A stretch of DNA of 64,000 bases from Bradysia coprophila. Taxonomy: Eukaryota > Arthropoda > Insecta > Diptera > Sciaridae. The first letter of the stretch is position 1; each line of letters opens with the position of its first letter. Made by a program: the position numbers and the translations under genes. The notes beneath the pieces were generated by a model. It was not told the origin of the DNA. It saw only the letters and a list, made by a program, of their open reading frames with translations, and searched no databases. The stretch spans positions 6,868,473 through 6,932,472 of the forward strand of contig NW_023503423.1 of the NCBI RefSeq assembly GCF_014529535.1, written 5' to 3'. Of the stretch, positions 1 through 12,799 are shown piece by piece.

Positions 1-1498
1 GCTAAATTAGATTAAAAAGATCGGATGGTTCCAAATGGCTATGTACAATTTTTCGAACATTTTCAAACCATTCCAAATGATGTCATTTCCATAAATTATT
101 TGCATAATGAAATTGAGAATCTAAAATTAGATTTGACTATCTGATATACGATATGTTATTAATGTTTCTCGGCATTGTCAACAGAAGTGTTGTGTTATTG
201 CTGTGCGGATCCAGACAACAGAAAATAATTTTTTAAATTGAACTCATACCGAATTAAGGGTTTAAATAAAAGCTTTCAGGTTAAAATTAGACCAACGATT
301 CATTTTAAAGTTTTCACTGCGTCAAAATTGCTTCTCTCCATTCTCTATGTCACAAAATGACAATGCATTTCTTAATCATTCACAGAGCGATATAATTTTA
401 CTGTCCGTTGAGATAACATTCCATCAAATTGCTACGAATTCAAAACTTTATTGCATTCAACTTTGAGTTAGTTTTCATGCTTACAATTCGTCGGCATAAT
501 AAATGCTAGTCCTTTTTCTAGGCAACCATTATTATACACAGTCAGCACAACCCCGATGCATAAAAATGTAAGAATTCAATTCCCATCATCCCTGCTTTAC
601 AAAATGATTTTTAAATAATGAAATTCAATTTACGAAAATTTTTATTTAACATCCAATTTATGAAAATGGAGAGATACTGGGAAAAATCTAAACAATCGAA
701 TTCCCACCGAAATAAGAAATCGAAATCAACATCATTTTTAAAAGGCTCAGTAAATAAGCAATATTAGGGGTATATGAAACGTCGGTTGTTGTATGTGTAT
801 ATATATAATGCACATCATTGATAATACCGAAAAATCGTCCTTTCTCGGAGCTACCTTTGAATTGAAATATATTTTTTTCTGGGTTTCGTTTCGTGTATAT
901 GTACGATCAACGGAGTATTAACAGAACAGAAAACCAGACATTGATATAACCATTATGCACGTAGCAACCAAATCAATTTCTCATAAATTTGTCCGTATAC
1001 AATTTTGGATCGAAAGACTGCAGGCTGCAGGTAATATTATCTTCGTGAAACAAAATCAGTGTAACATGTTCGATAAAAGAGAAATTTTGTTGGAATTTTT
1101 ATTTTAAAATGAGCGATACAACAAAATTAGATTTTATGCGAAAGCGATACAGAATACCAAATTACGTTAGTAGAGTCAATATAATCGAAATCCTGGAAAT
1201 TGATATCGGTTTACCAGATTAAACGAATGATTGTATCATGTCTTTCACGGGTGGAAGTTTCATGACACAGTAATGAATTGCGGAATCAATAGTATAAAGC
1301 TACTACATTACATTTCGATAATATGATTTCCTGGAAGAAACGTACATTAAATTGATGAATGCTGATTTGGAGAAAGGATTACTTATTTGCCGGAAAGTTG
1401 AATTTATGTACAAATTACGTATTCATAGATATTTTATTGGTTTTTAGTCCATAATGCAGAATTTTAATGAAGCGCTTTTTGGGTAGATGGGGTGGTGT
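1..1498. other. AT-rich non-coding stretch
   Basis: I see no convincing exon, repeat pair or RNA gene here. Open frames are short and shadow-like. Confidence 0.5.
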
Positions 1499-1614
1499 CA
1501 GTATCCGGGGCATATGTACCAGTAGTCAGCACGCATTGTTTTTCATTAATAAAAAAATTTATCAATGAACGAACAATAGGTGTCACGACTACTGGTACAT
1601 ATGCTCCGGATCAT
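1499..1614. repeat. Short inverted-repeat (hairpin) element
   Basis: The left arm (1499-1525) reads GTATCCGGGGCATATGTACC and continues to CAGTAGTC. The right arm near 1585-1614 is its reverse complement with a small indel. About 60 bp of loop separates the arms. I found no flanking target duplication. It is probably a degenerate MITE. The 74-residue frame that crosses it is an artefact of the palindrome. Confidence 0.6.
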
Positions 1615-1912
1615 ACAGTTATAAATCGTGAAAAACAAGGCAGGGTTAAGAACTTAAGCATCTTAGGCACTTACGCCTTTCAGCTTTCCGTTCACTTGAC
1701 AAACTTTACTCAATAAAAACTCTGCCTCTTTTCAATTGTTTGAACGAGGTGTCCCGTAAGAAGAAAACTAAACGGCGTAAATATGCGGAGACTTTAATGG
1801 CCTCTTAATCACTCTGTTTTGTCTCCGCTTACTTGACAGAGACACTAAACTTGTGCTCTTTTGTTTAAACACACCTGTCAACTTGACAGTGTCAAGTAAA
1901 CGGAGTCATGAC

Positions 1913-2098
1913 CAAGGCTGTATACTTTGGGGAGGTCACGCAGATGCAGATACGCGGGTTACACACCACGTTTCACACAAAAAATTCACCATGCCATACA
2001 AATTCAATTTTGGTGAATTTGTTTGTATGGAAAAGGTGTGTTCCCGCGTATCTAATAAAATGGCGATCTGCGTGACCTCCCCAAAGTATACAGCCTTG
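1913..2098. mobile_element. hAT-like MITE with 8-bp target duplication
   Basis: The terminal inverted repeats begin CAAGGCTGTATACTTTGGGG and run about 40 bp inward (AGGTCACGCAGAT). A second paired block lies around the CGCGGG/CCCGCG sequences. The element is bounded by GTCATGAC at 1905-1912 and 2099-2106. That octamer is its own reverse complement, so it could also be the outermost part of the repeats. No coding capacity is present. The size (186 bp) and 8-bp duplication fit a non-autonomous hAT derivative. Confidence 0.7.
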
Positions 2099-2541
2099 GT
2101 CATGACGGCTGGAAAATAGAGAGATTTTATTGAATGTGAGTTGCAATCACACAAAACAACGGGAAGTTGGTTGCAAATCACCGGTGAAGTTTTTGTCATA
2201 ATTTTTGGATTTGAAAAAAAACGGGAAGTTTTGGCTTGGTAACCGAGAAGAACATCTTATTTCCATGCCTGGTTACGATTAAAATGTCATCACAGAGTAT
2301 ATACTCTTTCTTTCTGAAAATTTGTAACACTTATACACACTGTCGAAGTTTGTCCGTTTGTTGACGTTGATAACTCTTCGATAAACTAGCCAAGGTCTTT
2401 AATACCATCAGCAAAACAAAAGTTTAACACTCGATTTACAGCGAAAGGCAGTAAAATTTCAGCATCAATTTGCTTTAGCTGTTTTAAAGCTTATCCACAC
2501 AAACAATACACTACAATGCGCGTATGTGTAGCATCGTCAAC

Positions 2542-2649
2542 CAGGGCCTATTTTAAGGTCCAATCTGTTGTGTTTTTAGATAAAATGACGAAAAGTGATG
2601 GAAAAATGTAAGAATTTTTGGAAATTTAATTTCCTTAAAATAGGCCCTG
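2542..2649. mobile_element. hAT-like MITE, CAGGGCCTATTTT family
   Basis: The termini are CAGGGCCTATTTTAAGG and its exact reverse complement CCTTAAAATAGGCCCTG. The flanking octamers TCGTCAAC (2534-2541) and CCGTCAAC (2650-2657) match at 7 of 8 positions, as expected of an ageing hAT target duplication. The 108-bp body has no coding capacity. It shares its ends with the elements at 12800-13213 and, more loosely, 41532-41652. Confidence 0.75.
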
Positions 2650-2657
2650 CCGTCAAC

Positions 2658-5032
2658 CGTATAAGAAGTATAAACAGTTTTGATTGTAAGAGTGGATCAG
2701 CTGTTGTATGTATTTGTTGTCCTTTATCCACAGAAAAATCAAAAGGCCATTAGGGAATCGCCCGAACGCCCATAGGGTTAGTCCGGCACTGGAAATTTCA
2801 CAGCCTCTGACTGTACATTTATTATCGCCGATAATTTCGACAGCAATACACCTATACTGTGAACAGAAACTCAAAAGAAAGTGGACGACCCGAAGTTTCA
2901 CCAATTCATCAGTTCGTAAGCAATAAAAAGACATTTTTTTGACCTTCGATTTTAGGCGCCACCAAATGTTATTCTTTACTACCTAACGAATTCTTTTAAT
3001 GAAACGGTCTCAATTCACTTTAAAAACACCATCGTCCTCGTCCAAGAAAAGGGATTAACATTTAAAAAATAATATTCGAAAGCAGTTGGTACATTCGGAA
3101 ATGGAAATGGCTTACACTAATATTAGTGTACTGTCAAGATAGCTCAAGGTTACACTTTTTAATTCAAACTATCACATCTAAAGTGACTTCAGTAGATTTA
3201 CTCAACATGTACCGTTCGCATCATTCGATCACCACTCCTGAATTATATCGATTTCAAACAAAATTAAATCGCACAACAACATTCGGATGCATTGAATAAT
3301 AAATTAACTTTTTATTCTTATTTATCGATAAACACCGCCATAGCCTTGTGCTATGTGTGTTGATTACATATTTATTATTTAGTTTTTAAACATGATGCAC
3401 ATCGCATAACACAAAAATGTACAAACAAAATTCGAAATGATGAATGAAATGTGAAGTAATTTTTCGGCTTTGTATTTTAATGATAACACAATTTTGAGAG
3501 CTTTACGCAGAGCGAATATTCGGTCTGGATATCATTTTACTTTTATGTGTGTTGCGCGAGTACGTGTCTGCCGATTGTATTATATCATTAAAATGTTTTC
3601 GAGTTAACATTGTGAATGCAATATCGACGTTTAGAACCAGAGGTTAATTCAATACAAAACAGCCGACAAGAGTGAGGGAGAGGATGTATAATATAAACCA
3701 AAAAAATGTCGATTTTTGTATTTACTTTTTTTTAAAGAACTTGTTTTTGGAAGAGATGTAAAGGCAAAAAATAAATAATTTCAGAATCATATTATTTACT
3801 AAATTGTTAATGTATTACATGAAAGATCTTCAAAGGACGAAAAAAAAGAACAAGACCATGGTAATTCGAGGTTTAACATGGTAATTCTTTACCGTGTTGG
3901 TTAAGTTCACCTAAAGATCGATAGTATGAGCCGTTGAAAAGATTATCGATCGTTCCTCATGCTTAGATGAACGACTTATATTATTTAAATAACAATAACA
4001 ACATAAGTATACAACACAAAATACAGTTAAAATCAACCAAATTTGTGTCAAAGTTTCCTTCAGCTGTTTTACTATCTTGTCCACACACTTCATGCTTATA
4101 CGTCTATACGTCTATACGTCAAAATCATCAGAGGCAACTCCGACGGCTCACTCGTTCCACCTGGAGCGGCCGTTATGTCACTTTGGCTTCACTGAATTTT
4201 CATGACCATTTCCAAACAGATATCGATGTGGAATAAGTTGTAAAATATTCTTAAATGTTCAAAGTTTTTTTTTTAAATAATTTTTTTGCTGACAAAAAAA
4301 ATCCAAAATGGCGGCAGTTAGAGGTTCTTTTTTTCTGTTAAAATCCCATCGAAATACTAAAAAATCCCGAAAACTTTCTTCGGGAAGTTTGTAGCCAATA
4401 CTTTACGCTTCTAAAAAATGTAATTCGGGCAAAAACTTCAAGAGATATCCCGTCTAGAGTGCACTTTCATAGGGTATTTCAAAAGTGTCAAAAAAAATCT
4501 GTCAATTTTTTTAGTTATTTCGTTTTTAAATGACTTATAATGGTAGAATATGTAAATCCTGCACATTTTTTTATTTTCGAAAAATGATTAGATACCCAGA
4601 ATACGAAAAAACCGAAATATCTCGGCGAAATTTGAACCACCCTGTAGCGCACTAAATTTATTTTACTGTCCAAAATTTAATTTTATCTGAAACTGAATTT
4701 CATCACCTTTGCAACAATACCCTACACGACATATTTGAACAAGAATTGGATTTTTGGCTGAACCTGAAACGACCCAGAGTCGTGCTACTCGAAAAGAGAA
4801 AGCACCTCAATAAAAATCCTTGCGGAAGACGCAATTCCTGTTCAAAAATGTGAAGTTTTGTTTTGTTTTGAAGGAAGTGGATTAGGCTGTAAGGAAAAAG
4901 ATAAAAAAAAAGTGGTTGAGTGATCAATTCAGGGCGGCACAGGGCCCTCAAAAGGGAGGAACTTAGGTATAATTTTGAATTCATGAATCCTCAGAAAGAA
5001 TGTACCTGAGCTGTGGAAAATCGATGTGGAAA
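2658..5032. other. Non-coding stretch
   Basis: I find no supported gene. Several open frames of 60-90 codons overlap on both strands and none resembles a family I know. A short tandem of TCTATACG units lies near 4100-4120. Confidence 0.45.
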
Positions 5033-5112
5033 ATACAGGACATATGGAATCGAGTTTGTAGTGAATATGTACATACATATTCACTACAAACTCGATTCCA
5101 TATGTCATGTAT
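5033..5112. repeat. Near-perfect 80-bp palindrome
   Basis: ATACAGGACATATGGAATCG starts the left arm. The right arm ends with the reverse complement of ATACATGACATATGGAATCG. The arms meet with almost no loop (TATGTACATACATA in the middle). It would form a long hairpin and is likely a small MITE, but no target duplication was seen. Confidence 0.65.
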
Positions 5113-5411
5113 TTAAACGCACTCATTTTCATATTATTTTAACATGAATATCGAAACTGATGTCATAGCAATGGGCAGGTAGACAGACACTCTCATATAC
5201 TTAACATAATGTGACTGCAAGTGTTATGTCAAGTCAGACTCTGGATGGTTTTCAAACACTGTTCAGACAGCACAAATACGGCGAACATCACTCAAGAAAA
5301 GTCAAATATATTTTATCAGCACCCCATCCCAACACAACCATTTACATTTTTACAACATGCATTTGCCTCATCTCTTCTGTACCAAAAATTCTAATATTTC
5401 ACCGGATTTCT

Positions 5412-6157
5412 CTAGGTGAAAAGTAACTGAAATTCCATTCCCTGAAGCAATTCGTTCGGAATTTTTCTGTAAAAAAACAGCTCGAACCGAAATCTCCCCA
5501 ATGGCGTGATGCTTGGTAACACTGACGGATCCAGTGAATAATTCCGTATAAAGTAAAATCCCTGAAAGAAAATATGCCGGTGGTAAGGATTCCATAACTC
5601 AACTGTCCACATAAAATTACCAACGGCATCATATCACAAAACTCAACGTTCGGATCGACAGTGTACGGTATGTTCGAATATTTTTGCAAATCTCGCAATA
5701 TTGCTTCGGTCAGAACGTTATTGTGAGTGTATTGTCCGCAAAATGATTGGCGTGGAATCTTGTATGGGACTAATATAAAGCGTCGGTTGCCCATTGGACT
5801 CCAATACATTTTTGCCTCAGTCTGTTCATTTAATGTATTTTTGAAATGAGTGAGTATTCAAAGCATATGCAGCGAACATTACCTCCATGTTTCTGAATGT
5901 CTCGGTTAAGTTGAATTCAAGAAACATTTTTGGATGATCTCGGCCGTTTCTTTTCAAACCGACTTTGGTGATATTGAGAGGAGTTGTCGAGGTTTCATTT
6001 AGGATCTTAATCGATTCAAAATAAAAATCGGTGATGTGAGCTGTATGCTGTAAGTGAAATCGATGAGAAATTTTGATAATTTTTTAAATTCTAACACTCA
6101 AACTCTGGCCTCGCTCAGACAGAAAAAGAACAGCAAAAAATGTTGGCAATTGAACAT
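5412..6157 (-). CDS. DUF1091-like secreted protein, 4 exons
   Basis: Splicing of exons 6157-6104, 6047-5883, 5821-5621 and 5561-5412 gives a 189-residue protein. All three introns are phase 0 with GT-AG ends (57 to 61 nt for introns 2 and 3; intron 1 is 56 nt with a weak GTTTGA donor). Residues 1-18 form a hydrophobic signal peptide (start MFNCQHFLLFFF). The body has an N-glycosylatable strand-rich first half. Its second half has the layout of the insect DUF1091 (DM8) family: NRRFILVPYKIPR, then LQKYSNIPYT, FCDMMPLGFYFIRNYSLDPS and PLGRFRFELFFY near the end. The length matches that family (about 180). DUF1091 proteins are secreted or extracellular lipid-recognition-like proteins of unknown function. 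The splice model is supported by phase and family fit, not by transcript data. The first exon is the least certain part. Confidence 0.62.
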
Positions 6158-6836
6158 TGTCACCACAGCACTATACTGACAGTGTTCTCATTCGTCTCGC
6201 TTGACACCTCATTTCATTTTTCAAAACAAATGAAAAAACCTACAACGGAAGTAAGTGTCCGACAAGTTTGATTTATTTTCTAACCGAATGCAACATCAAA
6301 AATGATGAAAAAAAATCAGTTCAAAATAGAGTGCGATCGATTCATGTCCAATTGGATCTTTTGAACCATTTTTTTTAAATATTTCATCAGCACCCATTAT
6401 GACAACACAATACGTTACCGTATTGGTCACCACATTAATTTAGTTCAAAAAAAAAGACGTTGAAGATAAATCGACCGACATGTACATTCATTGGGTTTCA
6501 TAGTATGTTTTCACGTGTAAGCAGTAAGCACACTGCAAGTCCACACTAAAATAAATGTAATTTTCTTTAGGGATTAGATTCACATTTGCAATAATTTCAA
6601 GAACCTCAAATATTTGACAATAATTCTTAAAAATCCTTATTGTTTGACGGTACACACATGTCCTAAAACAACGGAGAAATTTTTTTTAGAGAAAACGAAG
6701 AAAAGAATTTAGTATCCTTAAGTTACTCCTGCTTTCGGGGTAAATTCGTTGACTCCATACAAGGAGAGGAAGAAAAGTGAAAGTCAACATGTTTTGGTAG
6801 TTTGTCTGGTTTGTGAATGATTCCACACAAAGTTGG

Positions 6837-6937
6837 TTTAACAAATGAAAATCCAGATTTTTTATTTTAGTATTTCAATCCTGTTCCGAGCTCGTGCCTA
6901 ACAGAAAATAAAAATCTAGATTTTCATTTGCTCAACG
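6837..6937. repeat. Short inverted-repeat element
   Basis: TTTAACAAATGAAAATCCAG at the left pairs with CTAGATTTTCATTTGCTCAA at the right, and the AT-rich blocks inside them pair too. No coding capacity and no clear target duplication were found. Confidence 0.55.
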
Positions 6938-7113
6938 AAATTCTTGTGAAATCAATTACAACACCTCCTAAATTAGAAAACACGTCGATTTTAACTTTTT
7001 TTCTCCCTTCACATAATTTGAGTACTTCTGCTAATCCTTTCAATCATTTGACTCTTGCACCTTAGTCGGTCGATTCCGGTAATCTATCATTTTCATCAGA
7101 AAACCTTTGACTG

Positions 7114-7323
7114 GTGAAAAATCTTCGCTATCGTCCTTCAAAATCAAATTATCCACTAGCTGGTCTAGCTTTCGAAACTTTAGGACCATGGTGTAAAGAG
7201 ACGAAACAATTCTTTCACAAACTTGGCAATATGCTTAATGAAGAATCGGGTGATATTCGCGCAAAAAACATTTTTTGTGTAACAAAATTTCTCTGGCCAT
7301 ACATGATCATGAATTTTCGGTAA
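7114..7323 (+). pseudogene. Reverse-transcriptase C-terminal fragment (non-LTR debris)
   Basis: The frame contains a stretch reading LAGLAFETLGPWCKET, followed by a helix with KLGNMLNEESGDIRAKNI. This is the pattern found just after the RT domain of many animal retrotransposons (a FETLGPW-type block, then a GD-R block). Only about 50 residues are preserved, with no RT catalytic motifs upstream and a stop soon after. It is a dead fragment. Clade assignment is not possible from this much sequence. Confidence 0.5.
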
Positions 7324-7799
7324 AAATAAAGAAAATCTTAAGATTTAAAAAAAATTATCCACTTCGTTCATAACGTTCACATTCACATCTATACCAAAAT
7401 CGTTGACGTTCAAAGTTAGGTTTTAAAGAAGTTTCTTTTTAAAGAAAACACTCTACAACGAAAAACGTTAACTTTGCAGGGTGTACATCTATCTGGAATA
7501 ATTTCCAGTTCATTTCGTGCAGTGGACTTCTTGTTTCTCTTTTAAAACTCCCATGAGGCAACATACCAATGAATACCAATGGTGTAGCAAATGGATAAGT
7601 TCAAGGCGAAAAAAATATTGAACGAGAAAGTTTACGATTCATAATATCAATTAGTTCTACTATACGGAAAATAAAAGGCATAGCGTAAAAACGTCATAAG
7701 GTATGATATTTCTTGTCATGTCGAAAAACTCATACATCTCTTTAACCTGAACAAATAATCTCAGTGTGATAAAATCTTCGAAAAACTTCATAGAAATAG

Positions 7800-8330
7800 T
7801 TATTTGTTCACTGAGGGAAAAAAAAATTGGAAATTACATTTCGAGTGTGAGAAATAGTTATTTACGTATATATGGTAATTTCGTGAGTTGTACCCCGAAC
7901 GAAGTGAGGGCGACAAGCGAAGGTGCCTAAAATCAACCGTCAACTACATATGCATATACAACTTTTCATCGTCAGAGCCTAAATTACGAGAAAACTTCTG
8001 AAATTTATGTCCAATGCATGAAAATCAAATTTCCTACTTTTTCCCGAGGCGAACACAGTGTTTTTCACAACAAAGCCTCCCGAAGTTTTAGCTAAAGGCA
8101 CGAAATGACTATTTTCTCGCCTGCATTGTGAAATAGTTATTTGTTCAACAAGTGAAGAAAAGTTGGAAACTATATTTCGAGGGTGTTCGCTACGCTTTGG
8201 CCACAAGTCACCAGACAAAATGCAATTTTCCCGAGCTAAACACAACGTTTTTCATCACAGCTTGCGAAGTTTTAGCGGAGAGGAGAAAATGAATTTTTCT
8301 CGCCTGCGTTGTGAAAACTTTTTTACGCTT
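7800..8330. repeat. Duplicated repeat block
   Basis: Two diverged direct copies can be seen. CCCGAGGCGAACACAGTGTT at about 8043 matches CCCGAGCTAAACACAACGTT at about 8230, and both are followed by CGAAGTTTTAGC and TTTCTCGCCTGC blocks. Another pair is the GTTATTTGTTCA block near 7800 and 8130. They look like overlapping transposon debris. No open frame is meaningful. Confidence 0.5.
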
Positions 8331-10408
8331 TTAACAGCATGAGTGTCGCATCAAAAATCTGAGAGGACGTCTTATAAATTTGCAAGCAGCAAAAACAATG
8401 TTGAAGTTCAACCGATGTCGATGTGTCTATTTCCCCAACAATTAAGCAAACTAATTCCAATTTGAGTTAAATCATTTAAAAGTTAAATTGTCAGAGTTAT
8501 AAATGAAATCGACGAAGAATTGTACAAGCTAAACTGATGTTTAAATGTTAAATAGCCGGCGGTAACAACTTTAGTGTAAAGCATTTAACAGAGAATTCCA
8601 TACACACAAGAAATCGTAGTGACGACGACATCTGTTTCAGAAAATAACAAGAAAAAAAGAAGAATAAAAAAACGAAATAAATTTCAGTTGATTCACCCCA
8701 AACGAAATCTATATAATAATTGCGTTGACTCGTTGACGAAAGAAGTTAAAGTCCATGTGTGTCCTTCCTTACATTTAAAACATCCGCACATGACTTTTTA
8801 TACTTTTGACCATCTGTTTAACATTAAAACTAACCAATTTCGTTACATAAAACTCCAAACAACGATTTTTGTTCGACATATCAAAACATGAACACATCTT
8901 CGGTGCTTAACAAAATAGAACACGACGAGTTTCTTTTTTCAATTCTCCCCTTGCATAAGGCATAATTTCCACGTAATAATAATACATTTCACTACCTTGA
9001 AACTAGATTCAACAGCAATCATTTGCACACAAAAAACGCCGCACACTCACACATAAAAACGTTAAAAGAAATTAATCAATGGAAAAATGTCATAGAAGAA
9101 ACAACGGTTTATATTAAATATGAAATACCCCTGATCACACACAATAAGGGTGAACCTAACATACACACAATATATATATATATACACACAGCATATAGCA
9201 TAGCATTTGAAAATGCATTCGCTTTTTACAAACATCAAACTTATGCAAGATTGGACCTAACAAGAATTCCCTTTCATGCTCATTCATTCGACGATTCTTG
9301 TGTATTTTCGTGCGGATATGTGTTGGTGATGCAACAACCTATAACAAAGGATCAATTTGATGAAAATGTGCAGCTCGGATAAAGGGACTTACATCGTTAT
9401 AACATCTAGGTATGTTTTGCTACGATTTTATATACTAAGCCTTATGCTTGAATAGCATCAACATTATTTTTTAACCACCATCGTCAGCCTCAATGTTTTT
9501 TTTTTCCTTTAATTTTTAATCAGAGGTTTTTATTAGAAATGTACTGCTACAAATGAAATGCAAAATATAAATCCTGTGTACCAATAGGTAGCAAATGTAA
9601 TGAAAAAAATGAAGTTAAATAAGATGAAACGAGTTCTGGAATGCATTATACATTCGCTTGTGCACTTTTAACTACACATTTCATTTCCAGCAAAATAATG
9701 AGTTTATTCAATAAGGTATTACACATCCACTGACAAGCTGGATGGGGGTTTCTTAATTAATAATCTACGCACTGTACGTACATATACGCAGCTTAAGATT
9801 TTATCAAAATACCACGCGTGTGACAATATGATGATGAAGATGCAAGTTCAATGAATTCTCCGGCGAAAGAATAATTGAATGTCTGGGCTAGTTTTTTCCC
9901 TTGTTTATGGTTTAATTGAATTCCATAATTGTTGTTGTCGCTTTGCAAATAAAATTGTACTGATTGTACGAATGTTGTTGTACAGGTCATCCAACTAACA
10001 GGTAAAAATTTGTTTAGGATATTATTGCACAGTTCGAACAGTGGAAAGAATAAACATTCCCGTAAATGTATAGCACAACCGTTTTACAGTTAATTCACAG
10101 AAAATGTAAATAGCCAAAATGTAATTTACTGAAATTGTAAATTGAGTTCATAGTTCATTGAATAGAATCGTAATTTCAAATAGAAAAATATCAAATAGAA
10201 TTCATAAGCGCTAAATGCTTCACTGACCTATAGGATTTGAACGTTTTGTTTCATACCCAGTCAGTATACGGTAGTTAAAATCAGCTCTGCCAGTGCTGAC
10301 CTGGAGACGGATTAGGCATCAATCTCTCTATTCTCAATTCTCTTCTCTTTTCTCCATTTTTCTCAATTCTACCTGATAGAGTACGGGTCGCCATTTTTCG
10401 AAAGATTT
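8331..10408. other. Non-coding stretch with a TA/CA microsatellite
   Basis: A short (TA)n(CA)n run lies at about 9169-9190. The 119-codon frame across it (9023-9382) has low-complexity composition, no ATG at its start and no recognisable domain, so I do not call it a gene. Confidence 0.45.
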
Positions 10409-10763
10409 CGCTATAACAAAGCCAAAGTCAACAGAAAAATAATTAATTTTTGCTCGAAGGATTTTAGTCAAATAAAGTGTCATCGGATAGCACATGACCT
10501 CAGGACTCTGGAACAGTGATTAGTTTTTAAATCCGCCTTACATCGGCTTGGCGATAAGAGTCTTAAAGGATATGATGAAACGATTGCAAACGTTTTTTTT
10601 TCAAACCCTTATCTCCAAGAAAATATAGAGCCGAAGCCGATTGAAAAACTGATTACTGTTCCGGAATGCTGAGGAATGTGCTATACGATGGCATTTTATT
10701 TGCCTAAAATCGGCCGAGTAAAAAATTAATTATTTTTCTGTTAAAATTGGCTTTGTTGCAGCG
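10409..10763. mobile_element. Terminal-inverted-repeat element, about 355 bp
   Basis: The left end TCGCTATAACAAAGCC, followed by AACAGAAAAATAATTAATTT, pairs with the right end in which AAATTAATTATTTTTCTGTT is followed by GGCTTTGTTGCAGCGA. Inner blocks (GATTTTAG/CTAAAATC and GAACAGTGATTA/TGATTACTGTTC) also pair, giving a fold-back structure. No coding capacity. A target duplication was not identified. Confidence 0.6.
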
Positions 10764-11151
10764 ACACCATTCATTCGTCTATCTCAAGCGCGTATAGCAA
10801 ATTTAATTTCTTTCCAGTAGTCCGGTTCCTAAAAACGTCAATTTTCCGTTTTTTTTTACAAAAATTTCCCTCTAACTTGGATAATGCGCCTTTTGGAAGC
10901 CAGAGGTCATCCCGAATCTTTACTATAAATGAAATGAATTACTATGCTCCTGTTCACATTATAACTCTTGTATAGAGAATGTTCTCATGCGAAACAAGTG
11001 GTGTCATGTGGAAAGATAACTTCTGAAAAGTTTATCCTTAGCGGTGGTGTTCTTTCTGTATATGACAAAGGATGGCTTTATTCAGCATGTGCACTTTAGT
11101 AATGGTTTGTGTTGACAGTATCTACTGTACATGTCACAAACGCAATTAAAA

Positions 11152-11418
11152 TTAAAATACAAACAGACGGTACGGTAGAAAATGCAGGTCTCTACGGACG
11201 GGAAATGGAGTTAAATTGTTTCGTAGAATTGACTCAATATACTCAAGACATGAATTTGTAGCTTCTGTTAATATGGTGAACACATTTTCACAACAGTGAT
11301 CCATTGCGACTGTCTTCAAAAACGAACCGATATGAGGAATCCTTCGGGTACGGAAATGGAAACTTGACCACAGAAATATTAATTCGGGAATGACAGTTTT
11401 ATATTCTACAGTACACAT
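11152..11418 (-). CDS. Unrecognised 88-codon ORF
   Basis: The frame starts with ATG (MCTVEYKTVIPELIF) and ends at a TAA. It has six cysteines (including adjacent DHCCENVF residues) and mixed composition that is not obviously repeat-derived. I do not recognise a family, see no signal peptide and cannot place splice sites around it. It may be chance. Confidence 0.15.
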   Translation of the reverse strand: MCTVEYKTVIPELIFLWSSFHFRTRRIPHIGSFLKTVAMDHCCENVFTILTEATNSCLEYIESILRNNLTPFPVRRDLHFLPYRLFVF

Positions 11419-12799
11419 AATCGATGTATATGTTCACAGCATCAGAGCCGAATTGGATGGCTATCTTAAACTACTTCAGGAAAAATTCTTTTAAAAAAAT
11501 GTGAGTGATGAACAGATAGAATGATCACTCGTCAGGCTAGTTCGGGCCTGATATAAGTAACACACTTGAGTCATTATTTTCACGTAATATTCGAGAGTTT
11601 GTATTGGCTGCATATCTGTTTACGTTAATAATAAACTCTGGGCGGTTTCGATGTTTTCACTACAAAATATCTTATTTATTTAGGACGAATAACTTTCAAT
11701 AACTTAAATGTAGCTTCAAAGGAAACCCGTACCGTGTTCATATGTAAAGCTGGCCTCATACATTGAAGTGGTATGGCTTTATATAATCTGACTAAATATT
11801 CGTTTCGAATGTTATCACGAACAGCAAACTCATTCGTGTTACACTGTGCATTCAAATTGTTTACATCGTTTCGTGTATGGATATAACGAATTTATCATAG
11901 CGATCATATTTCAAAGAAGCATACACAGACCAAGAAAAAATCAGTTCTGATGCACATTTTAGACATATTTTTATGCAAAAATAGAGAAGAAAAATTTACG
12001 GGGAAAAAATATGAAGAAGCAGTGAACTTACATCAGAACTCTTAACAAGTAAAAATCGAAAAACATGTCCACATTTTTATGGTTTGCACTGAGTGTGTGG
12101 TATATCGAGTGACAATGTATTGTGTGTGGATTTCTTGTTTCGCCGTTTATTTTTTTCTGCATTTTTTTTGCTGTAAGAAATCTGAGACAGGACACAGTAA
12201 GTGCATTTACCACGGCCTTACATAGTGCGTATCAAATTGTTTAATGACTTATATCAACATAATCATTTGAACACATTTTTTTAAACATAATTTTCAATAC
12301 ACCACGTCTCCGGCTATGGAGATATAAAGGGAATATTATGGAAAATATCGGTTTAAAAAATGTTTAACAAGTGAATGGTAGTGGGACCATCTTTTGAGTC
12401 AAAATTAAAATCAGCTGATTTACATATTGTCTGGAGAGGTCTTGTTGTCAAGCCTCCAAAACCGGGGATTGCTTGAAACACGTAAAATCGCCTTTTTCAA
12501 CACTAGTGTCGTTTCCACAGAAAGAGTAGGACATGGGTGCCCTTGTCCAAACGCAATGAACTTTGGTACACTTTAACTTTTCGAACAATTCGAGTTTGTC
12601 GAATATAAGTACTAAATGCGAAGATAATGTGTATACCGAATTGCTGCATATGGGATGGGACCCATACAAATGTACTGATGTAAAGCGGAGATCCCCGACC
12701 ATTATAAATCCACAATAACGACACACTACAAGGACAGGAAAATGAACAGAATTTAAATAAGGGGCTTCCACGACGCATAAGTAAAATAAGAGGTCAAAT

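Noticed and set aside
1904..2104. Regulatory palindrome or CRISPR-like repeat
   Set aside because: It has a single inverted pair with a target duplication and no spaced direct repeats. No CRISPR array exists anywhere in the window.
9023..9382. 119-codon plus ORF
   Set aside because: It does not start with ATG, crosses a TA/CA microsatellite and has no recognisable domain.
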